Below, one piece after another: positions 55,495 to 64,000 of a stretch of DNA of 64,000 nt. Below the pieces are notes generated by a model. The model made no database searches and was not told where the DNA came from. It saw nothing but the letters and a program-made list of their open reading frames with translations. Position 1 is the first letter of the stretch, and each line of letters begins with the position of its first letter. The DNA lies in assembly GCF_020497125.1 (NCBI RefSeq), contig NC_059087.1:14417925-14481924 (forward strand), read 5' to 3'. The translations under genes were made by a program, and so were the position numbers. This DNA is from Mauremys mutica (lineage: Eukaryota; Chordata; Testudines; Geoemydidae).

Positions 55495-55582
55495 GGGCCT
55501 GATTTTCAGAGGTGCTGAACACCCACAATTCCTACCAAAGTCAAGGGGAGCTGCAGGTACTCAATGTCTCTGGAAACCAGGC
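55495..55582. repeat. palindromic repeat
   Basis: GGCCTGATTTTCAGAGGTGC, TGAACACCCACAATTCCTAC, CAAAGTCAAGGGGAGCTGCA, GGTACTCAATGTCTCTGGAA: left and right halves are complements with the TTCAGAGGTGCTGA/TCAATGTCTCTGGAA pattern. Confidence 0.62.
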
Positions 55583-56424
55583 TTATCTCACCTTTCGGTG
55601 CACTGTCGTGTAATTGAAACTTACCTGCTTCAAGTCCTTTTTTTCCTCCTGTATTCCTAATAAAGCAGAAGTGAAGAGTCCTGCCGTGGAGTTGTCTGGT
55701 GAGCATTTGCCCCTTCCAGCACTGAAACATTCAGAACTCCATTTTACATCCCCAGCAGAGTCTCTTCTTCGTAGAGGATAAAACCGGAGGCTTTAGGAGG
55801 GTGTTTTGCCCTCTGCATCATGATCTCGCACAGCTTCCTGTAGAGCAATTAAACAGAAGGGGAAGCATCACTTTCAGACAGCCCAAAAATCACTCTCATG
55901 GTGACACTCATTACATCTGAGTGAAAGGAGGGTAGGATTGGTTCTATTACCCATAGAAATTTTATTTTACCTCCACCAGGGATTTATTGATTGGCAAATA
56001 TGAATAAACAGAAGTTCTAGCTGTTTTAACTAAAGGAAACTGTAACACCCAGCAGAACGTAAATGTCACCTGCGTTTAAATAACCTTCCTCCCAGACTGA
56101 CCCTTTTTTGCCAGTCCTTGCAGAATCCCCATAATCCTTAGCAGGCAATCTATTATTCAGGTGCTTTGTTAGCTGTGTGTGTTTGGCACTCCTTAAAATT
56201 ATTCAAATCAAGGCAACTAGGGCATTGCACTGACCTGCACCACAGAGGTTTACAGGCAAGTACAACTTGAAGTGATTTCAACATGATTCAGTCAGACAAT
56301 ATTTTGTCAGTTTGGTGCAGCTTGCACGTCCTTCTACGCTGGAATCGCAAGCCACTAGGAAGGCACCCTACCAGATGTCATTTGCTGAAGTAGGGGGAAT
56401 AGGACAAACACCCTTTTCCCATAG
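55583..56424. other. intergenic stretch without a recognised feature
   Basis: No recognised element or gene. Confidence 0.35.
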
Positions 56425-56429
56425 AGATG

Positions 56430-56675
56430 GTGCTGAACTGGAATGCTAGATTCCCATTGACTTCAACTGAAGTTGAAGGTCTTCAGCACTTCTGAAACCC
56501 ACCTACAGATTCCATAACTACTCTGTGGCCCAGATTCTGCCCTGAACTACCCTAGCATAAATCTAGAGTAGCCCCACTGAAGACTCCACCCAAACACCCT
56601 CAAATGTGGAAGACCCTCAACTTCAGTTGAAGTCAATGGAAGGTGCAGATGCTCTGAAAATCAGAACCCACAAGT
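56430..56675. repeat. two palindromic-repeat pieces in inverse order
   Basis: 56440-56512 carries ATTCCCATTGACTTCAACTG and AAGTTGAAGGTCTTCAGCAC; 56600-56670 carries CTCAACTTCAGTTGAAGTCA and ATGGAAGGTGCAGATGCTCT. They are roughly inverted relative to each other across about 100 bp. Confidence 0.55.
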
Positions 56676-56799
56676 AGTTAGAACAAAGAACCGGAAACCA
56701 GCGGGAACATGGATTTTAATCCTGTTATTGATTCAATCTGACCTCAGGCTAAACACAAGTGAGCCCATTCTGTGCTGCCTATTGTACCAGGTTCCTTAT

Positions 56800-57065
56800 T
56801 ATGTATAAAATGTATTTTTATTTACAGCAGCACGTATGGCCCCAGCTGAGAGCAGGGTATCATTGTCCTAGGTATTGTACGTACACATAGTAAGAGGCAG
56901 TCCCTGGCCCAAGATCTTACACTCTAACTGGACAAAAAGAGGCAAAGAGTGGGAGAAAAGCAGCATTGTTATCCCTACTTTCCAGATGAGGAACTGAGGC
57001 ACAGAGAGATTGGGTGGCAGAGCTGGAGATCACTTGGTTCCCAGTCCCATGCCTTAGTACGAGAT
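56800..57065 (-). repeat. amniote CORE-SINE/MIR-like repeat, long copy
   Basis: CAGCACGTATGGCCCCAGCT, CATTGTCCTAGGTATTGTAC, AGTAAGAGGCAGTCCCTGGC, CAAGATCTTACACTCTAACT, ACTTTCCAGATGAGGAACTG and AGGCACAGAGAGATTGGGTG retain the whole order of this repeat, minus orientation, about 265 bp. Confidence 0.78.
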
Positions 57066-57187
57066 CTGTATAAGACAAATCATGTCGTTCTCTTTCCTGT
57101 ACATAGCAGAGTCCAGAAGTGAAGATAGTTATTACTCCCAAACGAGGCTTTACTGGCAGGTGAGGTGAACGGGCTACATGCTGCTTA

Positions 57188-57489
57188 GCATATGTCTACA
57201 CTGCAATCGGGAGATGTGACTGCAGCACGCATAGATACACCCAAACTAAACTGATGAGAACTAGCTCAAGTAACAATAGCAGTGAAGCTGAGGCAGCATA
57301 GGATGATGCGCAGGTGAAATCCACCCACCCAAGCTGCTGGCTGCTGCCCAGGCTCAGGGTTGCAAGTCCCTCCTGCCACTTGTGCAGTTGTGGTTACAAC
57401 CTATTTTAGCCCAATTGCTCAATCAGCACTAGCACGAATAAGTCTCCTCGAGCTGGGAATCATACCCCACCTCAAAATGTAGCCAGACC
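57188..57489. mobile_element. 302-bp Harbinger-like MITE (same family as 63181-63726)
   Basis: Starts GCATATGTCTACACTGCAAT right after TTA (57185-57187) and has TGACTGCAGCACGCATAGAT and ACAATAGCAGTGAAGC in common with the element at 63181. The right end near AATGTAGCCAGACC is a decayed TGTAGACATATGC-type terminus. The right 3-bp duplication has decayed (TTT). Confidence 0.62.
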
Positions 57490-58257
57490 TTTTGTCCTAG
57501 ATCTGTACAGCACCCTGCACAGCAATGGGGCAACCGAAGCTGGTGATCATCAAGTTAGCCAGTGCCATACAGAACCACTCCAAACAGCCGGCACCCAGAG
57601 ACTCAGCCTCTCTACCGTCACTCCCACCAGCATGCCTGTAACCCCTGAATGAGTCCACTTGGAAATGCCAGCTCCAGACACAAGTGGCAGCAGTTGGGCA
57701 TGGGCCGTTTGCTTCCCAGTGCACATTAGCCAGGTGCTTTCAAGCTGATGCCATGGGAACACGAAGCAGTGCTTGATTCCCTAGGAAGCTAGGGAACATT
57801 TTCAAAGACTCTCATTGTACCTCCATGTACCAGCGCACTCATCCTCCCCGCCCCACCCCAGGCCCCAGTACAGGAGCACATGGGATTTTGGACTCTGAAA
57901 TTGCCCTGGTGATTACACCTACAGCTGGCAAAATCAGGGAGAGCCAGATGGTGCCTTGCCATTGTCACGCTGCTGGCCATACAGAAGGCAGCTGGGAGAG
58001 GTAAACACTCCCACCACAATCGTTACAGAGGGAAAGAGTGAAGAAATGCATTTCACACTCGTAAAACTCCAATTTATTGCTAGAAGAAATATAGTAGCTC
58101 ACAACTTCCAAAAGAAAAAAAAAATATATAAAAAAGTTTATCAGCAGTATGCGATCAGTTATGTGTGACTGGAAATAAGAATCTATTTCAACAACAGGAA
58201 GATGGATTAAATACCCTTTGATACCCATTCGCCATTGGAAATGGTTGCTACCAGAGC
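57490..58257. other. intergenic stretch without a recognised feature
   Basis: No recognised element or gene. An A-run followed by TATATA occurs around 58110-58135. Confidence 0.35.
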
Positions 58258-58456
58258 AAGAGGATGGACAGGGATGGTGTCCCTCGCCTCTGTTTGCCAG
58301 AAGCTGGGAAATGAGCGAGACGGAATGGATCACCTGATGATTACCTGTTCTGTTCATTCCCTCTGGGCCATCTGGCATTGGCCACTGTCAGAAGACAGGA
58401 TACTGGGCTAAATGGACCTTTTATCTGACCCAGTATGGCCGTTCTTATGTTAAACG
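58258..58456 (+). mobile_element. CR1 LINE 3' end (turtle-type 3'UTR), second copy
   Basis: GGATGGACAGGGATGGTGTC, GAATGGATCACCTGATGATT, TGGCATTGGCCACTGTCAGA, AGACAGGATACTGGGCTAAA and GACCCAGTATGGCCGTTCTT, ending near TTATGTTAAACGCTTATG. Same 3'UTR as 54765-55158, shorter, and the tail has diverged. Confidence 0.92.
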
Positions 58457-58474
58457 CTTATGACAGTCCTTCAC

Positions 58475-58700
58475 TTTAAGTACCTGAGCAGTTCCACTGA
58501 AAGTGTCTGTTTGCATGCTTAAAGATAAATGTGAAACGTTTGCAGGATCAGAGCTACAACTGTGTTCCCCATCGGTAGCTAGTTACCAACATTAAGTTTA
58601 CAAGATACTTTAAGGGCCAGATCCTCAGCTGGTGTCAATCTGCACAGTTCCATTGACTTAAATGGAACTACATGGATTTGCACCAGATGAGGATTTATGG
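58475..58700. repeat. two palindromic repeats
   Basis: 58475-58545 is the TTTGCATGCTTAAAG...TTTGCAGGATCAGAGC form. 58612-58700 reads GGGCCAGATCCTCAGCTGGT, CAGTTCCATTGACTTAAATG, GATTTGCACCAGATGAGGAT, a clear inverted structure around CCATTGACTTAAATGG. Confidence 0.65.
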
Positions 58701-59269
58701 TTTTAGCCTAGGAGAACAGAGTATTTTTCCTCTTCTGCAGGTTACTGAAAAGTTTTTGTTAACATAAGACAGGCCTGTCTGATGTGGTAACAGAGACAAA
58801 GTTATTTTATTTTGTTTTTTTTAAAGGATTTTTTTTAGCCACTGGTTGCAACACAGTTCAAATGAGCTACAACAGACTGCACAGTCATGTGACCTTCTGC
58901 TGTAAAATGGAGCATCTTGACCCTCCAGGCTCAGCTGGAAAATAGTGCCTTTGCCAAATGAAAGGGCTCATGGAGTCAGCTGTGTGTATCTGTACTGAGC
59001 CAAGCATGGGCTGCAGGTGCAGTGCAAATGTGGCAGATGTGCAATGTAATTAACAGCTTCCATTTAACTCCAGGATGGAAGTGAACAGGAAAGGATCTTG
59101 AGGGTGTAAATGCAAAAGAACAAGAAACACTGGGTGGATTTTCATGGACAACCAAGAGGAGTATATATCTCCTCTCAAACAAACACCCACATCCACACAC
59201 TGTTTTGTCTCCTCTCACTGCTGTTCTACCTGGGGAATAAGTACAACCGTAGCCTATGATAGTTGTTAA
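58701..59269. other. intergenic stretch without a recognised feature
   Basis: Runs of T around 58805-58835; nothing else. Confidence 0.35.
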
Positions 59270-59520
59270 TTATTTATATTACAGTCATGCCTAGCCATCA
59301 CAACGGAGACTGGGGCCCTGTTGCGCTAGGTGCTGGACATACACATAGTAAGAGACAATCGTTGCCTTTATTACAGACTTTATTACAATCCTCATTTTAT
59401 CCAAGGGGGTCTGATGCACAAAGTGATTGAGCGAGTTACAGAGGGAGCCAAAGGGTGGCAGAAAGGCTGTATGTGCCAGACGCAGTTCTCAGTTACACCT
59501 AGGCAACTCCATTGAGTAAG
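59270..59520 (-). repeat. amniote CORE-SINE/MIR-like repeat
   Basis: GGAGACTGGGGCCCTGTTGC, GCTAGGTGCTGGACATACAC, ATAGTAAGAGACAATCGTTG and CCTCATTTTATCC follow the family order in minus orientation. The MIR-like half beyond is degenerate. Confidence 0.7.
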
Positions 59521-60884
59521 AGTACGGGGCTGTAACTGGCAGCAGAATGTGGCTCATAGTTGGATACAGCCCACAAAATCAGAAACAATCACCAAAAGAG
59601 CCTGCTTGTGCTCTCACTCACACTGGTGTAACTTCACTGGTGTAAATGGAGTTACTCCTGTTTTGCACCAATGTTAGGGGAATACGGAAAAAAGCCCACA
59701 GGTATCTTTATCATGAAGGCTTCACCAGATATTAAGGAGATAGAAAATAACAGGTAGGAAAAAGGCTAAGAGTAAAAAGCAGCAAGGGGATCTCCTAAAC
59801 TAACAGGCTGAATTCTCCCATAAGGAAAAGGGGAGTCAGTATGGCAAAGGTGCTTTTGCTACCTAAATACCCGGTTTCTTTATCTCTAGAGTCTCAGGTT
59901 AGCATACAGCTGTATGAGACACACAAAACTCACAACTCCACCGGTTTTCAGAGTCAAGATACCAGAAACAAGTAGTGCATTTGTATTTCATTGTCTGCAG
60001 ATATGGCTCTTCTATCCATAGCCTCAATCTCCACTGGCCTTGTTTGCTGAAGAACATTAAAAAGGGACCCTAGAATCAAACAGCTCAGTGGTTAGTGTGG
60101 TAGGATTGATGGTATGAGCTTCCCCTATGTACAACGTGGCTCCGTGGCTCATTCCCTGCTTGCATGAGTTTGTTTCAGAAGAAGCTGAAGCTGTGGTGGC
60201 TTCCAGTCTCACAGCTCAAAGAGAGTGGGAGCAATGAGCATATTTTATCATTCAAGACTTGTGGCTTATTTATGTATTTAGGGTTAAATTGTGACTTGGG
60301 CGAAGTATCTGTACAAGTACTGGGAAGAGGAATCCGCCTTGAACTCCTACCCGGGCTGCTATTTGCCTGCATATTCTCAACCCCGGAGGAGGCAGGTGGC
60401 GGCTTGGTTCTCTCCTTGCACTTGCTGCGCAGTGCGGCTGAGCTAGTGCATGTGGGGCAGTAATATAGGGCTTGTAGAAGCTTGCACAGCGGTTTCTCAT
60501 CCTTTGCCATACTGGGTTCCCCATCGCCTCTAGCAGGATCATTCCCATTTAGCAATATGGGAAGGGCCAGGTGGTCCACAAAACCCAAGCTAAGAATCTT
60601 TGGACGAGCAGTAAATTAACACTTCCTCACCCTCGGAGCCAGGAGGGGAGGAAATATGACCCAAAGGGCTGTCTGAGAGACAGTGGCTCCTGCCTCTGCT
60701 CCTGGGACAATGCATCTTACACATCACCCCTGGCAGAGGGCAGTGCCTCGTGGAACTATCCACACCTAGGTTAGTAGTTTATACCATGCTATTAACTAAA
60801 GATTAGGCTGAACAAGCTCCCCTGGAGCAGTGAATCCCAGAAGAGCTGGCTAGGTCGGCTCAAGTGACTAGCAGTGACATACTT
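59521..60884. other. intergenic stretch; one palindromic fragment
   Basis: 59615-59675 (CACACTGGTGTAACTTCACT, GGTGTAAATGGAGTTACTCC, GTTTTGCACCAATGT) belongs to the palindromic family. The opposed open frames at about 60164-60588 (99 to 137 codons, both strands) look incidental in GC-balanced DNA. Confidence 0.4.
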
Positions 60885-60887
60885 AGC

Positions 60888-61241
60888 CCTGGTCTACACA
60901 CAGAGTAGGTTGACGTAAGCTGCCTTGCATCAACCCAGCTATGTAAGCATCTACACTAAAATTTTGCTCCCGCCAATGTAACTCTCCACTACACTGACCT
61001 AACAACCACCTCCACAAGCGGCGTAGAGTCAATGTCGATACCCGGCCCTGCTCACATCAAAAATTCCTGGCTTTCAGAAGCCATCCCACAATGGCCCACA
61101 CTGACACTTGAATCTGTGCAAGTGCTCCTGGCGAGGTGGTGCACCACTGCCACAAGGAGCAAAGTGTAGACACACACAAGTGATGTCATTACCGCAGTGG
61201 CATAAGTTAGGTTGACTTAATTTTGTAGTCGAGACACACCC
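60888..61241. mobile_element. 354-bp Harbinger-like MITE with TTA duplication
   Basis: Starts GCCCTGGTCTACACACAG and ends GTCGAGACACACCC (complement GGGTGTGTCTCGAC); flanked by TTA on both sides (60885-60887 and 61242-61244), the TWA duplication expected of PIF/Harbinger. Subterminal GGTTGACGTAAG is mirrored by AAGTTAGGTTGACTTAA, and GTCGATACCCGG lies centrally. Non-coding. Confidence 0.82.
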
Positions 61242-61244
61242 TTA

Positions 61245-62581
61245 GCTATGAAAAATGCTCAAAGTTTAGATACCATGAGCGTTAACGCCTCCTTGCGATG
61301 AACGGAGACAGCTCACAACACTCTCAGAGCTAGATACTGAGATCTGGCTCAGGAACCCTCATCATAGTTCAAAAGTGGGTGATGCCAAGTTGTCTTAAAG
61401 CCAGAACTGCACACACCCTGATCCTGGAATTGTCCAGGCATGGGGCCAGTTCCTGGCACAACCTAGAGCGGCCTTCAGATCACCTTTGTTTACATCAACT
61501 GCCACCGTCCCCAAAGGGCCATTATAGAAACCAAAAGCTGCTGGGACATAAAGGAGCCCCAGTCCACCCCCTGCGTTTGTGGCTAGAAGGATGTGATGTA
61601 GGAGCTCTGTGCTGCCCTATGATTCTCCTCCACATGGAGAATGCTGGCTTCACGGCAGCTTTGCACCACAGGTGCAGCACAAAGCTGCCCAAATGAAAGG
61701 CCAGATTTAGGCCCATCTGTCAGAGCACTCCTGTTCCAGGCCGAAATCTTGGGACATGTAGCCATGCATTGGGATGGGGAGTACCACCCTATGAATGGGT
61801 ATGGAGAAGCAGGGGGCAGGAGAAAACTGCCTTTTAGAGTTTTTCAGACCACTCTGGGCACCCCTCTGTTTTTAATTGAAAAGCTGCCTGCAGAATGCTC
61901 TTGCCAGCCGCATGGTCATTTCCAAACTCATTAGCATGCATCATGATAATGACTTTGGCAGAGAGAAATGTGTCTTTACAGCAGCCCTTTCACCTCTGTA
62001 AGGCATTTTCCTTATGGTGTTAACTGTCTATTTGCAGTTTCCAAATAAAACTGTCAGTTGTGTAAATACTGCCAGCCCCAAGAGGACACTGGCACCAGCC
62101 CCCGTTCTAAATGGCACCTCGATTTGGAAATCAGAAGGACAAAACTGAATTCTTTGTAAACTTAAAAGCCTTTCTGCAGCTGACTTCGCCATCTCTTCCC
62201 AGGCTTTGGCTCCTCCCTCCCATCTGCCTCTACACATGCTCAGCAGTTGCTCTCCTACCTTCTTATTGCTGCCAGCTATTGGCCTCAGAAGACACCAAGC
62301 CCTGGAAGCAAAAGTCTGAACTCTTAGAGACAGGCAAAATATCCCCAAACTGTGGGGAGATTTCCTGAGTTTTGGTTTAGTTGCAAGTTTGAAAGTTGGA
62401 TCGTGCTTGTGGAAAGGGCACCTGAGTTTACAGAAGCCATTCAGATGAGGCTGGGCAGATAGATTGCTTTGCCTCTGATTGTTTGTCATGGATAGAACAT
62501 GAAACCAGAAGGAAAAAAAAAAGGCTGGCCATTTAGTTGTGAATTAACAGGAAACAAAGCCCAGGAAGGGTTGAGAGTACA
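61245..62581. other. intergenic stretch; candidate conserved piece at 61905-62060
   Basis: 61905-62060 contains ACTCATTAGCATGCATCATG, ATAATGACTTTGGCAGAGAG and CTATTTGCAGTTTCC, suggestive of an enhancer. The 153-codon minus frame at 62028-62489 has no recognised domain. Confidence 0.27.
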
Positions 62582-62589
62582 TGCGGATG

Positions 62590-62864
62590 CAGGGGCGGCT
62601 CCAGGCCCCAGCACGCCAAGCACGTGCTTGGGGCGACAAGCCGCGGGGGGCGCTCTGCCAGCGCCGCGAGGGTGGCAGGCAGTTCTGCCCTTGGCGGCTT
62701 GCCTGCGGAGAGTCCGCTGGTCCCGCGGCTTTGGTGGACTTCCTGCAGGCGTGCCTGTGGAGGGTCCGCTGGTCCCGCGGCTTCGGCGGACCGTCCCCAG
62801 GCAAGCCGCGGAAGGCAGCCTGCCTGCCATGCTTGGGGCGGCAGAATTCCTAGAGCCGCCCCTG
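62590..62864. mobile_element. 275-bp GC-rich hAT-like MITE with 8-bp TSD
   Basis: CAGGGGCGGCTCCAGG starts and TAGAGCCGCCCCTG ends the element. Flanks TGCGGATG (62582-62589) and TACGGATG (62865-62872) differ at one base. Inside, the block GTCCGCTGGTCCCGCGGCTT occurs twice in tandem at a spacing of about 59 bp (62712 and 62768), and CCAAGCACGTGCTTGG is palindromic. The lack of stops gives long open frames in all phases that are not genes. Confidence 0.9.
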
Positions 62865-63180
62865 TACGGATGAAACTGAAGACAGTGTTTGCATCATTCC
62901 CTGAGAAGCAGAACTGTGGAGTTTTCACTCATCCGGCAGACACACACACTGGTGGGGTGGGGAAGAAGCTCCCTGAGCAAAAGACTGGGATAGCCACATT
63001 ATCCACCCATGGCAAAGCCAAAAATGGATTTGTGTTCATGAACTTTGCCCTGAGTAACGAGCAGGGAAGCTTCAGACTTTAAGACCATTAGATCATCTAG
63101 TGTGACTTCCTGTAGAACACAGGCCATGGTGTTTCGTCCAGTAACTCTTGTATTGAGCCCCAGAAATTATGTTTGACTAA

Positions 63181-63726
63181 GGATATGTCTACACTGCAAC
63201 TGGGAGGTGTGATTGCAGCACATGTAGACCTACCTGAGCTAGCTTTGAGATAGCAGTGAAGCCACGACAACAAGGGCGGCAGCTACTCCAGTACGTACCC
63301 AGGTTCTGGTGGGCAGGGCTAGCTGATAGAGCTGCAACTTCATTACTATTGTTACTCGAGCTAGCTTTGATTAACTAGATCAAAGGCCTTGGCTACACTT
63401 GCCACATGGGTCGACGCGGTGAGTTCGACTTCTCGGAGTTCGAACTATCGCGTCTAATCTAGACGCGATAGTTAGAACTCCCCGCGCGCTCCGGTCAACT
63501 CCGGAACTCCACCACTGCAAACGGCAGTGGCGGAGTCGACCTTGGAGCCACAGACTTCGATCCCACGGCGTCTGGACGGGTAAGTAGTTCGAACTAGGGT
63601 ACTTGGAGTTCAGAACTTGCGTACCCTAGTTCGACCCCTGCCCTTAGTGTAGACCAGGCCAAAGCTAGTCCTGGTATGTCTCTTTGTGCTGCAATCATAC
63701 TTCCCAATTCGAGTGTAGACACATCC
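63181..63726. mobile_element. outer Harbinger-like MITE inserted in the CR1
   Basis: GGATATGTCTACACTGCAAC starts and GAGTGTAGACACATCC ends the element: GGATATGTCTACAC against GGATGTGTCTACAC after complementing. The flanking triplets TAA and TAC could be a 3-bp duplication with one change. It is the same family as 57188-57489. It is 546 bp only because a second element is inserted in it; without that it is about 267 bp. Confidence 0.78.
63386..63659. mobile_element. inner CpG-rich MITE with 5-bp duplication and a strong palindrome
   Basis: GCCTTGGCTACACTTG starts and TAGTGTAGACCAGGC ends the element (complement GCCTGGTCTACACTA); CAAAG flanks both sides (63381-63385 and 63660-63664). 63443-63455 and 63461-63473 are perfect 13-bp inverted copies of AACTATCGCGTCT separated by 5 bp, with GAGTTCG and AGAACTC continuing outside. 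A second repeated motif, AGTTCGAACTAGGGTAC, is mirrored by GTACCCTAGTTCGAC. Many CpG sites are kept, which suggests a young or unmethylated insertion. Confidence 0.82.
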
Positions 63727-64000
63727 TACTGCAGATCTTCCAGAAAGACATTTAGTCTTGTTCTGAAGATATCAACAGGTGAAGAACCCACCAGTTCCTG
63801 CGGTAGTTTGTTCCAGTGATTAATCATCCTCACTGTTAAAAAACTGAGCCTAATTTCTAATTTGAAGGTGTCTGACGTGCAGGATTTGATTAGGCCGTAT
63901 AGCTGAGGCTCTGTGCTATAAAGGAATGTAGAATCAGAATTTCCCCCCAAATACAGCTGATCTTTTCCCCACAAGAGTTCTAATATTCAATGAGCATTTT

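Larger units (their letters stand above)
63070..63935 (-). mobile_element. CR1 LINE 3' region, interrupted by nested MITEs
   Basis: 63070-63180 (ACCATTAGATCATCTAGTGT, CTTCCTGTAGAACACAGGCC, AGTAACTCTTGTATTGAGCC) and 63727-63935 (AGAAAGACATTTAGTCTTGT, CACCAGTTCCTGCGGTAGTT, TGTTCCAGTGATTAATCATC, CTCACTGTTAAAAAACTGAG) are consecutive parts of one CR1 in minus orientation. A fragmentary frame on the minus strand (63726-63974) is the CR1 C-terminal region, not intact. It may continue past the window edge. Confidence 0.85.

Noticed and set aside
62486..63082. Six long frames (up to 152 codons) in all phases
   Set aside because: They are explained by the GC-rich hAT MITE 62590-62864; repeats of arginine, proline and glycine come from the CGCGG blocks.
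1..64000. CRISPR arrays, operons, bacterial promoters or phage genes
   Set aside because: No regularly spaced short repeats and no dense coding; the whole window has vertebrate repeat content.

Overview
The window is non-coding vertebrate nuclear DNA, most probably from a turtle and at least from a sauropsid. Pointers are several CR1 LINE 3' ends (two carry the turtle-type 3'UTR ending in TTATGTTCTTATG-like sequence), ancient MIR/CORE-SINE-like copies, Penelope-like elements with hammerhead-like hairpins, and many short hAT and PIF/Harbinger-like inverted-repeat elements. I found no host gene, rRNA, tRNA, CRISPR array or bacterial feature. The open frames are short and scattered, and the few longer ones resemble transposon genes or nothing I recognise.

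Layout. 1-1.25 kb: the decayed 3' part of a hAT transposon with a nested small hAT element. 2.2-4.6 kb: a short LTR-like unit, then a GC-rich foldback hairpin between two microsatellites. 4.8-9.2 kb: mostly unique sequence with old repeat scraps. 9.26-10.15 kb: an 894-bp foldback element with an 8-bp target duplication. 10.29-12.03 kb: a 124-bp element and an 854-bp solo LTR. 14.06-14.97 kb: a possible further LTR. 17.3-19.2 kb: a broken Harbinger-like locus with nuclease-N-terminus and Myb/SANT-like remnants in convergent orientation, flanked by an inverted-repeat element. 20.1, 27.1 and 33.6 kb: three Penelope-like remnants; the last is a 793-bp insertion with a GIY-YIG endonuclease reading frame, inverted terminal hairpins and a 12-bp target duplication, sitting inside a CR1. 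34.4-35.2 kb: the rest of that CR1, a unit related to the 4.1 kb foldback, and a second CR1. 36-51 kb: unique sequence with sparse old repeats and some stretches that look like conserved non-coding DNA. 52.1-53.5 kb: an LTR carrying a nested hAT element with a perfect 8-bp duplication. 54.7-64 kb: three CR1 copies, several Harbinger-like elements, a GC-rich hAT element, and at the end a three-level nest (CR1, then one MITE, then another).

Nothing here forms a pathway. The content is a record of successive insertions, and many can be ordered in time from nesting and target-site duplications. All family names are assigned by eye from motifs and remembered consensus shapes; exact subfamily names need a repeat-library search.
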